Assembly: GCA_947626215.1 (NCBI GenBank)
Contig: CANQRJ010000035.1
Span: 1-11,647 of the forward strand
DNA length: 11,647 nucleotides
From: an uncultured Bacilli bacterium
GTDB lineage: Bacteria; Bacillota_I; Bacilli_A; RF39; UBA660
Direction of reading: 5' to 3'
Shown here: in pieces, positions 1 through 6,451 of the stretch
How positions within the stretch are numbered: the stretch's first letter is position 1
How the letters are laid out: every line of letters begins with the position of its first letter
The notes under the pieces: model-generated
What the model saw: only the letters and a program-made list of their open reading frames with translations
The model's database searches: none
What the model was told of the DNA's origin: nothing
Program-made: the position numbers and the translations under genes

Positions 1-7
1 TACTCAT
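1..7 (-). CDS. Possible first codons of a leftward gene cut by the window edge
   Basis: On the minus strand an ATG (positions 7-5) follows purine-rich AAAGGA and AAAGGG stretches and lies about 22 bases downstream of a well-formed sigma-A -10 box at 34-29. Only two codons are inside the window, so nothing can be said about the product. The call rests on promoter and RBS context alone. A start further left, outside the window, is equally possible. Confidence 0.25.
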
Positions 8-28
8 ATTCCCTTTATCCTTTTCCCC

Positions 29-57
29 ATTATACATGAAAAACGCATGAATTTCAA
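29..57 (-). promoter_or_regulatory. Sigma-A promoter reading left
   Basis: On the minus strand TTGAAA (57-52) is followed after exactly 17 bases by a consensus TATAAT (34-29). Transcription would start near 22 and run off the left edge. The -35 box sits in the loop of the inverted repeat at 41-71, and one arm of that repeat lies in the spacer, which suggests an operator. Confidence 0.7.
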
Positions 58-71
58 AAACTCATGCGTTT
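41..71. repeat. Perfect 10-bp inverted repeat around a -35 box (operator or hairpin)
   Basis: AAACGCATGA at 41-50 is matched by its exact reverse complement at 62-71, with 11 bases between. The arm centres are 21 bp apart, two helical turns, as for a dimeric DNA-binding protein. The arms flank the -35 hexamer of the leftward promoter. As RNA it could also be a hairpin, but the T runs after it are short (about TTT rightward and TTTTT leftward, partly inside the stem), so I favour an operator. Confidence 0.55.
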
Positions 72-97
72 ATCCTGTTCAAAAAACAGTTTCAAAT

Positions 98-126
98 AAA
101 AAAGAATAGACTCATCATCTATTCTT
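98..126 (-). terminator. Intrinsic terminator of the small membrane protein gene
   Basis: On the minus strand a perfect 9-bp stem (126-118 with 110-102, 7-base loop) is followed by a run of six T residues (103-98), then A and TTT. It starts 8 bases after the stop codon of the 64-codon gene, as expected for a single-gene transcript. Confidence 0.8.
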
Positions 127-133
127 AATCTCT

Positions 134-328
134 CTAGTTGTTGTTGTAATTTCCGCCAAAATTCCATCCAGCTCCAATGATGATGACTAATAAAATAAAT
201 AATACAATCCATATTGCAGCGCCAGCACCATAACCAGAAGTATATCCAGCGTATCCCGTATTACCACCACAGCAAGGTTGATAACCATAACCTCCGCCGT
301 AGTAGCCATTATTTCCGTAATAATACAT
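134..328 (-). CDS. Gly/Tyr-rich single-pass membrane microprotein (YjcZ-like layout)
   Basis: This 64-residue protein has a low-complexity head of about 37 residues dominated by Gly and Tyr, with paired cysteines at 19-20. A hydrophobic segment follows at about 38-53 (core WIVLFILLVIIIGAG), then a short Gly/Asn tail. The run IVLFILLVIIIGA resembles the hydrophobic core of the tiny membrane proteins of Bacilli grouped with YjcZ, some of which are linked to sporulation. The head is longer than in those I know, so family membership is an inference. A perfect AGGAGGT (343-337) lies 8 bases before the ATG, and a terminator follows at once, so it is a monocistronic, probably well-expressed gene. 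A weak -10 (TATAGT, 358-353) precedes it without a clear -35. No enzymatic motif is visible; a structural or surface-associated role is possible but unproven. Confidence 0.8.
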   Translation of the reverse strand: MYYYGNNGYYGGGYGYQPCCGGNTGYAGYTSGYGAGAAIWIVLFILLVIIIGAGWNFGGNYNNN

Positions 329-364
329 AAACTTATACCTCCTAATCTTTCTACTATAGTTTAT

Positions 365-426
365 TAGTAATTCCTTTTTTTGACATTAAAAAGAGTAAAG
401 AAATCAAAAAAATCTAGTAATTCCTT
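365..426. repeat. Direct repeat TAGTAATTCCTT, two copies
   Basis: The 12-mer TAGTAATTCCTT occurs identically at 365-376 and 415-426, 50 bp apart, between the divergent microprotein gene and ftsW. The left copy lies just upstream of the microprotein -10. The right copy overlaps the expected -35 region of the ftsW promoter. It may be a regulator site or a small duplication. Confidence 0.5.
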
Positions 427-436
427 GTAATTATGG

Positions 437-457
437 TATGATTAGAATAGAAGGTGA
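437..457 (+). promoter_or_regulatory. Likely ftsW -10 box and ribosome binding site
   Basis: TATGAT at 437-442 is a reasonable -10 box, although the -35 region 17 bases upstream is poor. AAGGTGAT at 451-458 is a good Shine-Dalgarno, placed correctly for the TTG start at 464. A TTGACA at 380-385 has no partner -10 at normal spacing. Confidence 0.4.
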
Positions 458-463
458 TATATC

Positions 464-1630
464 TTGAAAGTAAAATTAAGAACCATTTTTCAAAAGATGG
501 ATAAACCTTTATTCTTTTTTATGATTTTATATATCATTTTAGGACTTGTTATGATTTTAAGTGCATCTTCTGTCTCAGCTGTTTTGCGTTATAATGTATC
601 AACTTATTACTTTTTTATTCGTCAGTTTTTATTTGTTCTTGCAAGCATTATATGTGGAGTGATTCTTTTAAAAATTCCTACGAGTAAATATAAGTTTATC
701 GCGCCTATTTATTTAATTGGAGTGATTATTTTACTTTTTTTAGTATTTAGTTTAGGAATTGTCGCCGGTGGAGCTCAAAGTTGGCTTGATTTAGGCTTTT
801 TTAACTTACAACCTAGTGAATTTGCCAAAACGGCTTTAATTATTTATATGGGTGTCTTTTATGAAAAAAGTATTCGAAATAAAAAAAATTTTGTCTATCA
901 TTTGATTCCAATTGTTTTTGCCGTGATTATTTTCTTTTTTGTCGCGATGCAACCCGATTTTGGAGGAGCCGTGATTATTGCAGGAATTGTCTTTTTTACA
1001 TTTTTAATCATACCTTTTGAAGAAAAAAACAAAATTAATTTAATTAAATATATTGGTTTTGGAGCAATTTTAGCCGTGGGAGTGCTACTCTACAGTGGTT
1101 CTGATATTTTTAATAGTGCGCAATTATCAAGACTTAAATTTCAGGCTCCATGTAAGCGTTATATGGAAGACACGGGCTACCAAGTATGTAATGGGTTTAT
1201 AGCTTATCATAATGGAGGACTTTTTGGGGTTGGGTTAGGGAATTCTTCTCAGAAATATTTATATTTACCCGAAGCACATACCGATTTTATTTTTCCTATT
1301 TTAGTAGAAGAACTAGGTTTAATTACAGGTGTTTTAGTGATTTTAGGTTATCTTTATATTTTATATCGAATTTTAAAAATTGCCAAACAAGGAGAAAATT
1401 TACGAAATACTTTAATCTGCTATGGGGCTTTTGTATATTTTCTTTTACATTTACTTATTAATTTTATGGGAACACTTGCTTTGATTCCTTTAACTGGAGT
1501 TCCTATTCCATTTTTAAGCTATGGGGGGTCGTTTAACTTTAATATTATTTTAATGTGTTTTGTTATTCTTCGTATTTCTTATGAAAACAAAGTAGGAAGA
1601 GAAAGAAGAGAAATGGCGCGTCTTACTTGA
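464..1630 (+). CDS. ftsW: SEDS-family peptidoglycan glycosyltransferase FtsW
   Basis: FtsW polymerises lipid II glycan strands at the division septum with a class B PBP transpeptidase. The 388-residue protein is polytopic. Visible family motifs include GGAQSWLDLG (102-111) running into FNLQPSEFAK (113-122), QPDFGGA (163-169), HNGGLFGVGLGNSSQKYLYL (249-268), PEAHTDFIF (269-277) and GVPIPFLSYGGS (345-356). Asp274 in HTDF corresponds to the residue considered catalytic in SEDS enzymes. PEAHTDF (rather than PERHTDF) and the N-terminal ILSASS favour FtsW over RodA; I am fairly but not fully sure. The start is TTG, chosen because AAGGTGAT sits 6 bases upstream and the reading begins just before the first membrane segment. 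The gene ends in TGA. It stands alone, with a candidate terminator downstream. Its presence implies a walled cell. Confidence 0.9.
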   Translation: MKVKLRTIFQKMDKPLFFFMILYIILGLVMILSASSVSAVLRYNVSTYYFFIRQFLFVLASIICGVILLKIPTSKYKFIAPIYLIGVIILLFLVFSLGIVAGGAQSWLDLGFFNLQPSEFAKTALIIYMGVFYEKSIRNKKNFVYHLIPIVFAVIIFFFVAMQPDFGGAVIIAGIVFFTFLIIPFEEKNKINLIKYIGFGAILAVGVLLYSGSDIFNSAQLSRLKFQAPCKRYMEDTGYQVCNGFIAYHNGGLFGVGLGNSSQKYLYLPEAHTDFIFPILVEELGLITGVLVILGYLYILYRILKIAKQGENLRNTLICYGAFVYFLLHLLINFMGTLALIPLTGVPIPFLSYGGSFNFNIILMCFVILRISYENKVGRERREMARLT

Positions 1631-1701
1631 AATGTAAAGACGTGTAAATAAAAGCAATATTTTGTAAATGAAATGTATAAATTTTCATTTTTTTTATTTT
1701 C

Positions 1702-1737
1702 TTTGCGATGAAAAAAAGGAAATCGCCAATTTTTTTT
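1702..1737 (+). terminator. Candidate terminator after ftsW
   Basis: A stem of GCGAT (1705-1709) and ATCGC (1722-1726), extended by two T-A pairs across a mismatch, is followed by eight T residues (1730-1737). The stem is short and the 12-base loop is purine-rich, so termination may be partial. It lies 75 bases after the ftsW stop. Confidence 0.5.
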
Positions 1738-1764
1738 GTATATACAAGTAGAAGGACATATAAG
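1736..1764 (+). promoter_or_regulatory. Likely comEA-comEC promoter with palindromic -35 region
   Basis: TTGTAT (1736-1741), 17 bases, then TATAAG (1759-1764) fits a sigma-A promoter about 30 bases before the comEA start. The -35 hexamer is half of a perfect 12-bp palindrome, TTGTATATACAA (1736-1747), a plausible repressor or activator site. No ComK-type box was evident. Confidence 0.5.
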
Positions 1765-1777
1765 AAGTGTCCTTTTT
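1752..1777 (+). terminator. Hairpin with T-run just upstream of the comEA ribosome binding site
   Basis: AAGGACA (1752-1758) pairs perfectly with TGTCCTT (1768-1774), with a 9-base loop, followed by TTT. It overlaps the proposed comEA -10 box. It may be a second terminator for ftsW, or an attenuator if transcripts arrive from upstream. The T-run is only five bases, including the stem end. Confidence 0.4.
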
Positions 1778-1792
1778 AGAAAGGAGAATTTC

Positions 1793-2410
1793 ATGGACAA
1801 AATATTAGAAATCTTAAAAGAAAACAAGATCATATGTGGATTTATTTTCTTAGGATTGTTAGTTTTTCTTTTTGGTGGATTATACCTTACTGAAGTTACT
1901 GCAGAAGAATCGTTTTCTTGCCCTAAACTAGATACGTTACTAGAAACGGAAGACGAAAAAGAAATGTATGTTGTCGATGTAAAGGGAGCCGTTTCGAATC
2001 CTGGAGTTTATCGAATTCAAAAAGGTGCAATCGTGCAAGATGCAATAAACATGGCAGGCGGCCTTAAAAGTGGTGCCAATACCGATAACTTAAATCTTGG
2101 AAAAGCCGTGACGGATGAAATGGTAATTACGGTCTTTACAGAAGAAGAAATGAATGAGTATAACGTAGAAAAGTCCCCAATTAGTGAAACTACAAAAACA
2201 GAAAATACAACTTCAAAAGGGTTGGTAAATCTTAATACGGCAACTTTAGAAGAACTTGAAACTTTGCCAGGAATAGGGGAGTCCAAAGCAAAATTAATTA
2301 TTAAGTATCGCGAGACCTGTGGTGATATTCTAAAAAAAGAAGAATTAAAAAACATCAAAGGTATCGGAGAATCTATTTATGCAAAAATTGAGAAGTATAT
2401 TACAGTCTAA
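1793..2410 (+). CDS. comEA: Competence DNA receptor ComEA
   Basis: ComEA is a membrane-anchored receptor that binds double-stranded DNA outside the cell and hands it to the ComEC channel during natural transformation. The 205-residue protein has a membrane anchor at about 13-32 and an SLBB-type domain at about 57-115 (YVVDVKGAVSNPGVY at 59-73). An Asn/Thr/Ser/Glu-rich linker (120-143) leads to two helix-hairpin-helix DNA-binding motifs: LVNLNTATLEELETLPGIG (144-162) and LKNIKGIG (185-192). The ATG at 1793 is preferred over a TTG 57 bases upstream because AAGGAG (1781-1786) is spaced 6 bases from it and the upstream peptide would precede the anchor with unrelated residues. It overlaps comEC by 32 bases. 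comEB, usual between them in Bacillus, is absent. Confidence 0.92.
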   Translation: MDKILEILKENKIICGFIFLGLLVFLFGGLYLTEVTAEESFSCPKLDTLLETEDEKEMYVVDVKGAVSNPGVYRIQKGAIVQDAINMAGGLKSGANTDNLNLGKAVTDEMVITVFTEEEMNEYNVEKSPISETTKTENTTSKGLVNLNTATLEELETLPGIGESKAKLIIKYRETCGDILKKEELKNIKGIGESIYAKIEKYITV

Positions 2411-4406
2411 TTTCTTTTTTCTTTTTCTTTTCTTATTGACAGGAATTTATGTTTTAATCTTTTTATGGATTCCTCATAACAGTTTATATGATGAAAGTAC
2501 TTCTTGGATTTCGGGACGCATCCTTGATTATGAATGGGACCAAGAAAATCTTAAAATAACGTTACTTGGAAAAGAAAAAATCCTTGTTTATTATCGAGCG
2601 AGTGAGAATGAAAAAAATGAACTAGAAAAAACACTCGGATGTGGAGTCATTTTAAATTTAAAAGGCTCTATTGCAAAACCCAAAGGAAATTCTATTCCAA
2701 ATACGTTTAATTATCAAAAATATTTGTATTATGAAAACATCCATTATTTGTTTTATGCCGATTCTCTTGAAATAACAAAAACGGAGTCTTTCATTTACAA
2801 AATAAAAAATCTGATAATAAAATATGTAGATTCTTTTTCGAATCCTTATCTCTCTTCTTTACTTCTTGGAAGAAAAAGTGATTTAGATACTTCTATGTAT
2901 CAAAAAAATGGAGTGAGTCACTTATTTGCTATTTCAGGTATGCATTTTGCTTTCTTTATTAGTATTTGTGAAATTTTTTTAAAGAAAAATCGTTTTGGAA
3001 AAATTTTGTTATCTTTCTTTTTACTAGGTTACTCCTTTTTAGTTTCATTTACTCCTTCCGTTTTAAGAGTATTTGTTTGGTACCATGCGAAATTATTCAA
3101 TCATTCTTTTCACAATTTGTGGTCTGAACCAAAACTTTTTGCAATCATGTTCTGTGGATTCTTAATATTTAATCCCTTCTTTCTTTTTCAAATAGGGTTT
3201 CAATATTCTTTTCTTCTTTCTTTCTGTTACCTATTTTTGAAAGAAAAAGAAAAAGGGTGGATTTCTAAACTCAAAATTTGTTCTTTTCTCTTCTTAGTCA
3301 GTTTACCTATCACAGCGATTCATTTTTATGAAATTAATTTTTGTTCGATCCTTTTTAACTTTTTATTGATTCCTTTTATTAGTATTTTATACCCCTTATG
3401 CTTTTTAACTCTTATTTTCCCTCTATGTTCAAACTTCCTTCTTTTCTTATTCCAAATTTTTGAAGGAATCAATAAATGCTTTCAATATATTACCATTGGA
3501 CTTGTTGGTATTCCAAAAGTTTCTCTATTATTTTGGATTATTTATTACATTGTTTTATATTTTCTTTTCCGAAGACGTCAAAAAAAATATTTCTTTTTCT
3601 TACTCCTTATTCTTTTAATGATGAAAATAACACCAAAAATTGATTCTTCTTCTTACGTAACCTTTTTAGACGTAGGGCAGGGTGACAGTGCACTTCTTAT
3701 TTTTCCACACCAAAGAAAGACAGTTTTAATCGATACGGGTGGCAATGTAAATGACGAAGAGTATCAAGTCGCTAAAAATATGAAAACGTACTTTCAATCT
3801 TTAGGAATGGATCAAATTGATACTTTGATTCTAACGCATGGAGATGCCGATCACGCGAAAAACGCGATAGAATTGATTCAAAATTTTAAAATAAAAAAAG
3901 TGATGATGAACTGTGGAAACACCAACTCTTTAGAAGAAGAAATTTTAAATTTACTTCATCAAAAAAAGATTCCTGTGACCTTTTGTGAAAGTTCCCTTGA
4001 CTTTGATCAAAATAAACTTTACTTTATAAATCCTTTGATTAATCAAAACGAGAATGACACGAGCAGTGTGATTTATACCAAAATAGACTCATATGCTTTT
4101 CTTTTTATGGGAGACGCATCGACAAAAGTCGAAGAAAATTTATTAGAAAAATATACTCTTAAAAATATCGATGTTTTAAAAGTCGGACATCATGGAAGTG
4201 AAACGAGTAGTAGTAAAAAATTTATTCAAGTGGTAAATCCTAAATATGCCGTGATTTCTGTTGGAAAAAATAATAGCTACGGACACCCCAGTGACAAAGT
4301 ATTAGAAAATTTAAAAAATTCTAAAATCTACCGAACAGACTTAGATGGAAGTATTGTCTTTCAAATTCAAAATCATCATTTAAAAATTAGGACCTATCCT
4401 ATTTAA
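2379..4406 (+). CDS. comEC: Competence DNA-import channel ComEC (Rec2)
   Basis: ComEC forms the inner-membrane pore for incoming single-stranded DNA; its C-terminal metallo-beta-lactamase-like domain is thought to degrade the other strand. The 675-residue protein starts with a membrane helix (11-30), then an OB-like region (about 42-132). A polytopic competence core follows (about 155-415) with the typical GVSHLFAISGMH (178-189). The C-terminal domain (about 425-670) shows DVGQGDS (431-437), IDTGG (451-455), THGDADH (486-492), GDAS (578-581), GHHGS (603-607) and NSYGHPS (632-638), so its metal-binding set looks intact. It is somewhat shorter than the B. subtilis protein. The ATG at 2379 lies inside comEA, with GGAG nine bases upstream, pointing to translational coupling. 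No frameshift is seen, so the uptake channel is probably functional. Confidence 0.93.
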   Translation: MQKLRSILQSNFFFLFLFLLTGIYVLIFLWIPHNSLYDESTSWISGRILDYEWDQENLKITLLGKEKILVYYRASENEKNELEKTLGCGVILNLKGSIAKPKGNSIPNTFNYQKYLYYENIHYLFYADSLEITKTESFIYKIKNLIIKYVDSFSNPYLSSLLLGRKSDLDTSMYQKNGVSHLFAISGMHFAFFISICEIFLKKNRFGKILLSFFLLGYSFLVSFTPSVLRVFVWYHAKLFNHSFHNLWSEPKLFAIMFCGFLIFNPFFLFQIGFQYSFLLSFCYLFLKEKEKGWISKLKICSFLFLVSLPITAIHFYEINFCSILFNFLLIPFISILYPLCFLTLIFPLCSNFLLFLFQIFEGINKCFQYITIGLVGIPKVSLLFWIIYYIVLYFLFRRRQKKYFFFLLLILLMMKITPKIDSSSYVTFLDVGQGDSALLIFPHQRKTVLIDTGGNVNDEEYQVAKNMKTYFQSLGMDQIDTLILTHGDADHAKNAIELIQNFKIKKVMMNCGNTNSLEEEILNLLHQKKIPVTFCESSLDFDQNKLYFINPLINQNENDTSSVIYTKIDSYAFLFMGDASTKVEENLLEKYTLKNIDVLKVGHHGSETSSSKKFIQVVNPKYAVISVGKNNSYGHPSDKVLENLKNSKIYRTDLDGSIVFQIQNHHLKIRTYPI

Positions 4407-4471
4407 AAAAAGAAAAAACTTTTAAAAAGAACTTGTTTTTGTTAAAATGAATTTATAGGAAGTGATGAAAA

Positions 4472-5410
4472 GTGAGACTTATTTTAATAGAGACCGATTC
4501 CAAAGTGTTATTAGACCGAAAAATAAAAGAAATCGTAGGAAAAAGTACCAATATAATTACCTATCATTATAAAGATTGTAGCATGAGTGATCTTTTAGAA
4601 GAAGCATCTTACGTCTCTCTTTTTGAAGAAGAAAAGTTTTTAATTCTTAAAAATGCCACGTTTTTTGGTAAAGAAAAATTAAATGAAAAAGAGAGTGACC
4701 TTTTGCTTTCTTATTTAGAAAAACCATACCCCAATACAAGCATAATATTCACAACTTATGAAGAAGTAGATATGCGAAAAAAAATCACGAAAAAAATGAC
4801 AGAAGATTATGAATATATCTCATTAAAAGCTCCTAAAAATTATGAATTAACGACAGAAGTGAAAAAATTATTAAAAGATTATCGAGTAACGGACTCCGTG
4901 ATCAAATATTTAATCGATGCTTGTTTAGGAAATTATGATATTTTAGTAAACGAAATCGAAAAATTTGATTTAATTTTTAAAAAAGATGAAACCTTAAAAT
5001 TAGAGCAAATGAAAAAAATTGTCGCATCCAATGTAAATGATAATGTATTTAAGTTTGTAGATGCCGTGGTAATGAAAGATAGCTATACGGCATTTCAAAT
5101 GTTAAATGATTTTGAAAGCATTAAATTCGATGTTTTACAATTAGAAAATGTTTTAGTAAGAGAATATCGGCTTATGATTTTGTATAAAATTTTAGCAAGG
5201 AAAAAATATTCAAGTCAAGAGATGGCTCGAGAATTAAAATTACAAAGTTGGCAAGTAGATAAATTAAAAAGGGAAGAAAGTCTCTATCATATTGAAGATT
5301 TAAAAGACTACTTAGTGCAACTTTCAAAATTAGATACCAAAATTAAAAGTGGCGAATATGAGAAAAATTTAGCTTTTAAAACTTTTTTAATTCAAGTTTT
5401 TGAGTATTAA
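4472..5410 (+). CDS. holA: DNA polymerase III delta subunit (clamp loader)
   Basis: HolA is the subunit of the clamp-loader complex that opens the beta sliding clamp. The protein has 312 residues, slightly short of the usual 330-350. Recognition rests on the whole pattern: an N-terminal AAA-like region with SLFEEEKFLILKNA (49-62) and SIIFTTYEEVDMRKKITK (90-107), a middle part with GNYDILVNEIEK, and a C-terminal helical collar ending in LSKLDTKIKSGEYEKNLAF. Delta lacks Walker motifs in this family, and none is seen. The GTG start follows AGGAAG (4457-4462) by nine bases. The gene follows comEC by 65 bases, the usual Firmicutes order. A weak TAAAAT (4443-4448) may be a -10 box. Usually rpsT follows; here the convergent rnhC follows instead. 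Confidence 0.88.
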   Translation: MRLILIETDSKVLLDRKIKEIVGKSTNIITYHYKDCSMSDLLEEASYVSLFEEEKFLILKNATFFGKEKLNEKESDLLLSYLEKPYPNTSIIFTTYEEVDMRKKITKKMTEDYEYISLKAPKNYELTTEVKKLLKDYRVTDSVIKYLIDACLGNYDILVNEIEKFDLIFKKDETLKLEQMKKIVASNVNDNVFKFVDAVVMKDSYTAFQMLNDFESIKFDVLQLENVLVREYRLMILYKILARKKYSSQEMARELKLQSWQVDKLKREESLYHIEDLKDYLVQLSKLDTKIKSGEYEKNLAFKTFLIQVFEY

Positions 5411-5433
5411 AAAAAGTGGGGGGATTCCACTTT
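5408..5433 (-). terminator. Terminator of rnhC, overlapping its stop codon
   Basis: AAAGTGG (5413-5419) and CCACTTT (5427-5433) form a 7-bp stem with a loop containing a G run. Read leftward it is followed by a run of T residues (complement of 5415-5409), a good terminator for rnhC whose stop codon is at 5434-5432. Read rightward the T tail is short, so holA termination is less certain. The 21-base gap between the convergent genes contains nothing else. Confidence 0.75.
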
Positions 5434-6364
5434 ATAGATACTCTTTTAATTTGTCTGTATTTTTAAAGTTTAACTTAGCGACTTCTTGAAGTTTTTTAGT
5501 TCCATATTTTTTTACAACTTCGGCGGCTAAGCGATCGACGTCTTCACCGGCTCCTTTTAAAATATTTACATTTAAGCTTTCCCCTAATTCTTCCATTTTC
5601 TTTAAGAAAATATACCGGCTAATACAACTTGCAACGGCTACTGAAGCACAGACACTTTCTGCTTTTGTCAAAAAAGTAATATCTTTTACTTTTTCACTTG
5701 CATCTTTAATATGTTCAAAATATTTTTGAGGATAAACAAATTGATCGACGACAATTTTATCATAAGTATCATGTTGTTTTTTCATTTCATTTAAGACACT
5801 GTTATGTAAAATAGCTTTAATCTTATTCATATTATAACCTAGAGCTTGAAATTTATTGTAATCCATATTATTTAAAATATAAGTCGTATGAGAAACTTCT
5901 TTAATAAGATATGGAGCCATTTCCATAATTTTCTCATCGGTAAGTTTTTTAGAATCTTTGACTCCTAATTCTTCAATACGAGGAATTTGTTCTTTTGGGA
6001 CGTAAGCGGCCGTGACGACGATAGGTCCAAAAAAGTCTCCTGTACCGACTTCATCAGAACCAATGGTTGTCAGGTTATACATTTTATTACGTAAATCGGT
6101 ATTTTTTTGATTTCGTTCACTTGTTTCATTAATATTAATTCTTGTTCCTGTAAGAATCCTTTCTTGTTCGACCCACATATTCGCGTCAATGTCGGCCGTG
6201 ATTCCTTGAAACATCACCTTTCCAGATTCATAAAGAGTAATAATAGAATCGGCATCCGTTGCTTGAAATATGGCATAAGGAGGAGTTTTTTCCCTTCTTT
6301 TATCCTCATAATATTGAATCATTTTCTCTTGCAATTTTTTACTTGCTTTAAAAACAATTGTCAT
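5432..6364 (-). CDS. rnhC: Ribonuclease HIII
   Basis: RNase HIII cleaves the RNA strand of RNA-DNA hybrids, clearing R-loops and Okazaki primers. The 310-residue product matches the usual length (about 310). An N-terminal TBP-like substrate-binding domain (1-85) contains KTPPYAIFQATD (26-37) and YESGKVMFQG (45-54). The catalytic domain begins with the family signature GSDEVGTGDFFGPIVV (102-117). Candidate DEDE active-site residues are D104, E105, D207 (in VVDQF) and E236 (in TKAES). The start at 6364 is chosen over in-frame codons up to 6409 because the protein then begins MTIVFKAS, as in relatives, and GGTG (6374-6371) lies six bases upstream. It is transcribed divergently from cvpA. Confidence 0.93.
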   Translation of the reverse strand: MTIVFKASKKLQEKMIQYYEDKRREKTPPYAIFQATDADSIITLYESGKVMFQGITADIDANMWVEQERILTGTRININETSERNQKNTDLRNKMYNLTTIGSDEVGTGDFFGPIVVTAAYVPKEQIPRIEELGVKDSKKLTDEKIMEMAPYLIKEVSHTTYILNNMDYNKFQALGYNMNKIKAILHNSVLNEMKKQHDTYDKIVVDQFVYPQKYFEHIKDASEKVKDITFLTKAESVCASVAVASCISRYIFLKKMEELGESLNVNILKGAGEDVDRLAAEVVKKYGTKKLQEVAKLNFKNTDKLKEYL

Positions 6365-6380
6365 AAACATCACCGTACTT

Positions 6381-6389
6381 ATTGTAACA
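6381..6389 (-). promoter_or_regulatory. Extended -10 promoter of rnhC
   Basis: On the minus strand TG-T-TACAAT (6389-6381) forms an extended -10 box 17 bases before the start codon. No good -35 hexamer is seen at 17-18 bases. It sits back to back with the cvpA promoter, so the two transcripts diverge from a region of under 50 bp. Confidence 0.5.
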
Positions 6390-6398
6390 TACTTTTTT

Positions 6399-6427
6399 TT
6401 GCAATTCACTATTTTTTGTAATATAAT
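6399..6427 (+). promoter_or_regulatory. Sigma-A promoter of cvpA-trx
   Basis: TTGCAA (6399-6404), 17 bases, then a consensus TATAAT (6422-6427). Transcription would start near 6434, leaving a leader of only about 18 bases that contains the AAAGAGG ribosome binding site (6436-6442). Confidence 0.8.
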
Positions 6428-6451
6428 GGAAATAGAAAGAGGTTTTTTGAT

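Noticed and set aside
380..385. TTGACA as the -35 box of ftsW
   Set aside because: No -10-like hexamer occurs at 16-18 bases downstream.
464..1630. RodA (elongation SEDS) as the identity of the 388-residue protein
   Set aside because: PEAHTDF and the N-terminal ILSASS pattern fit FtsW better, and no mreC/mreD or pbp2 neighbour is seen. RodA is not formally excluded.
2017..2358. Antisense ORF of 113 codons opposite comEA
   Set aside because: Composition is a mirror of the comEA coding frame, no RBS is present, and comEA has clear domains.
4411..4441. Terminator hairpin between comEC and holA
   Set aside because: The possible stems are almost purely A-T with one G-C pair, and a weak -10 lies there too. 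This is not enough to call.
6107..6421. Rightward ORF of 104 codons opposite the start of rnhC
   Set aside because: It covers the conserved rnhC N-terminal domain and the divergent promoters, and its translation has no domain.
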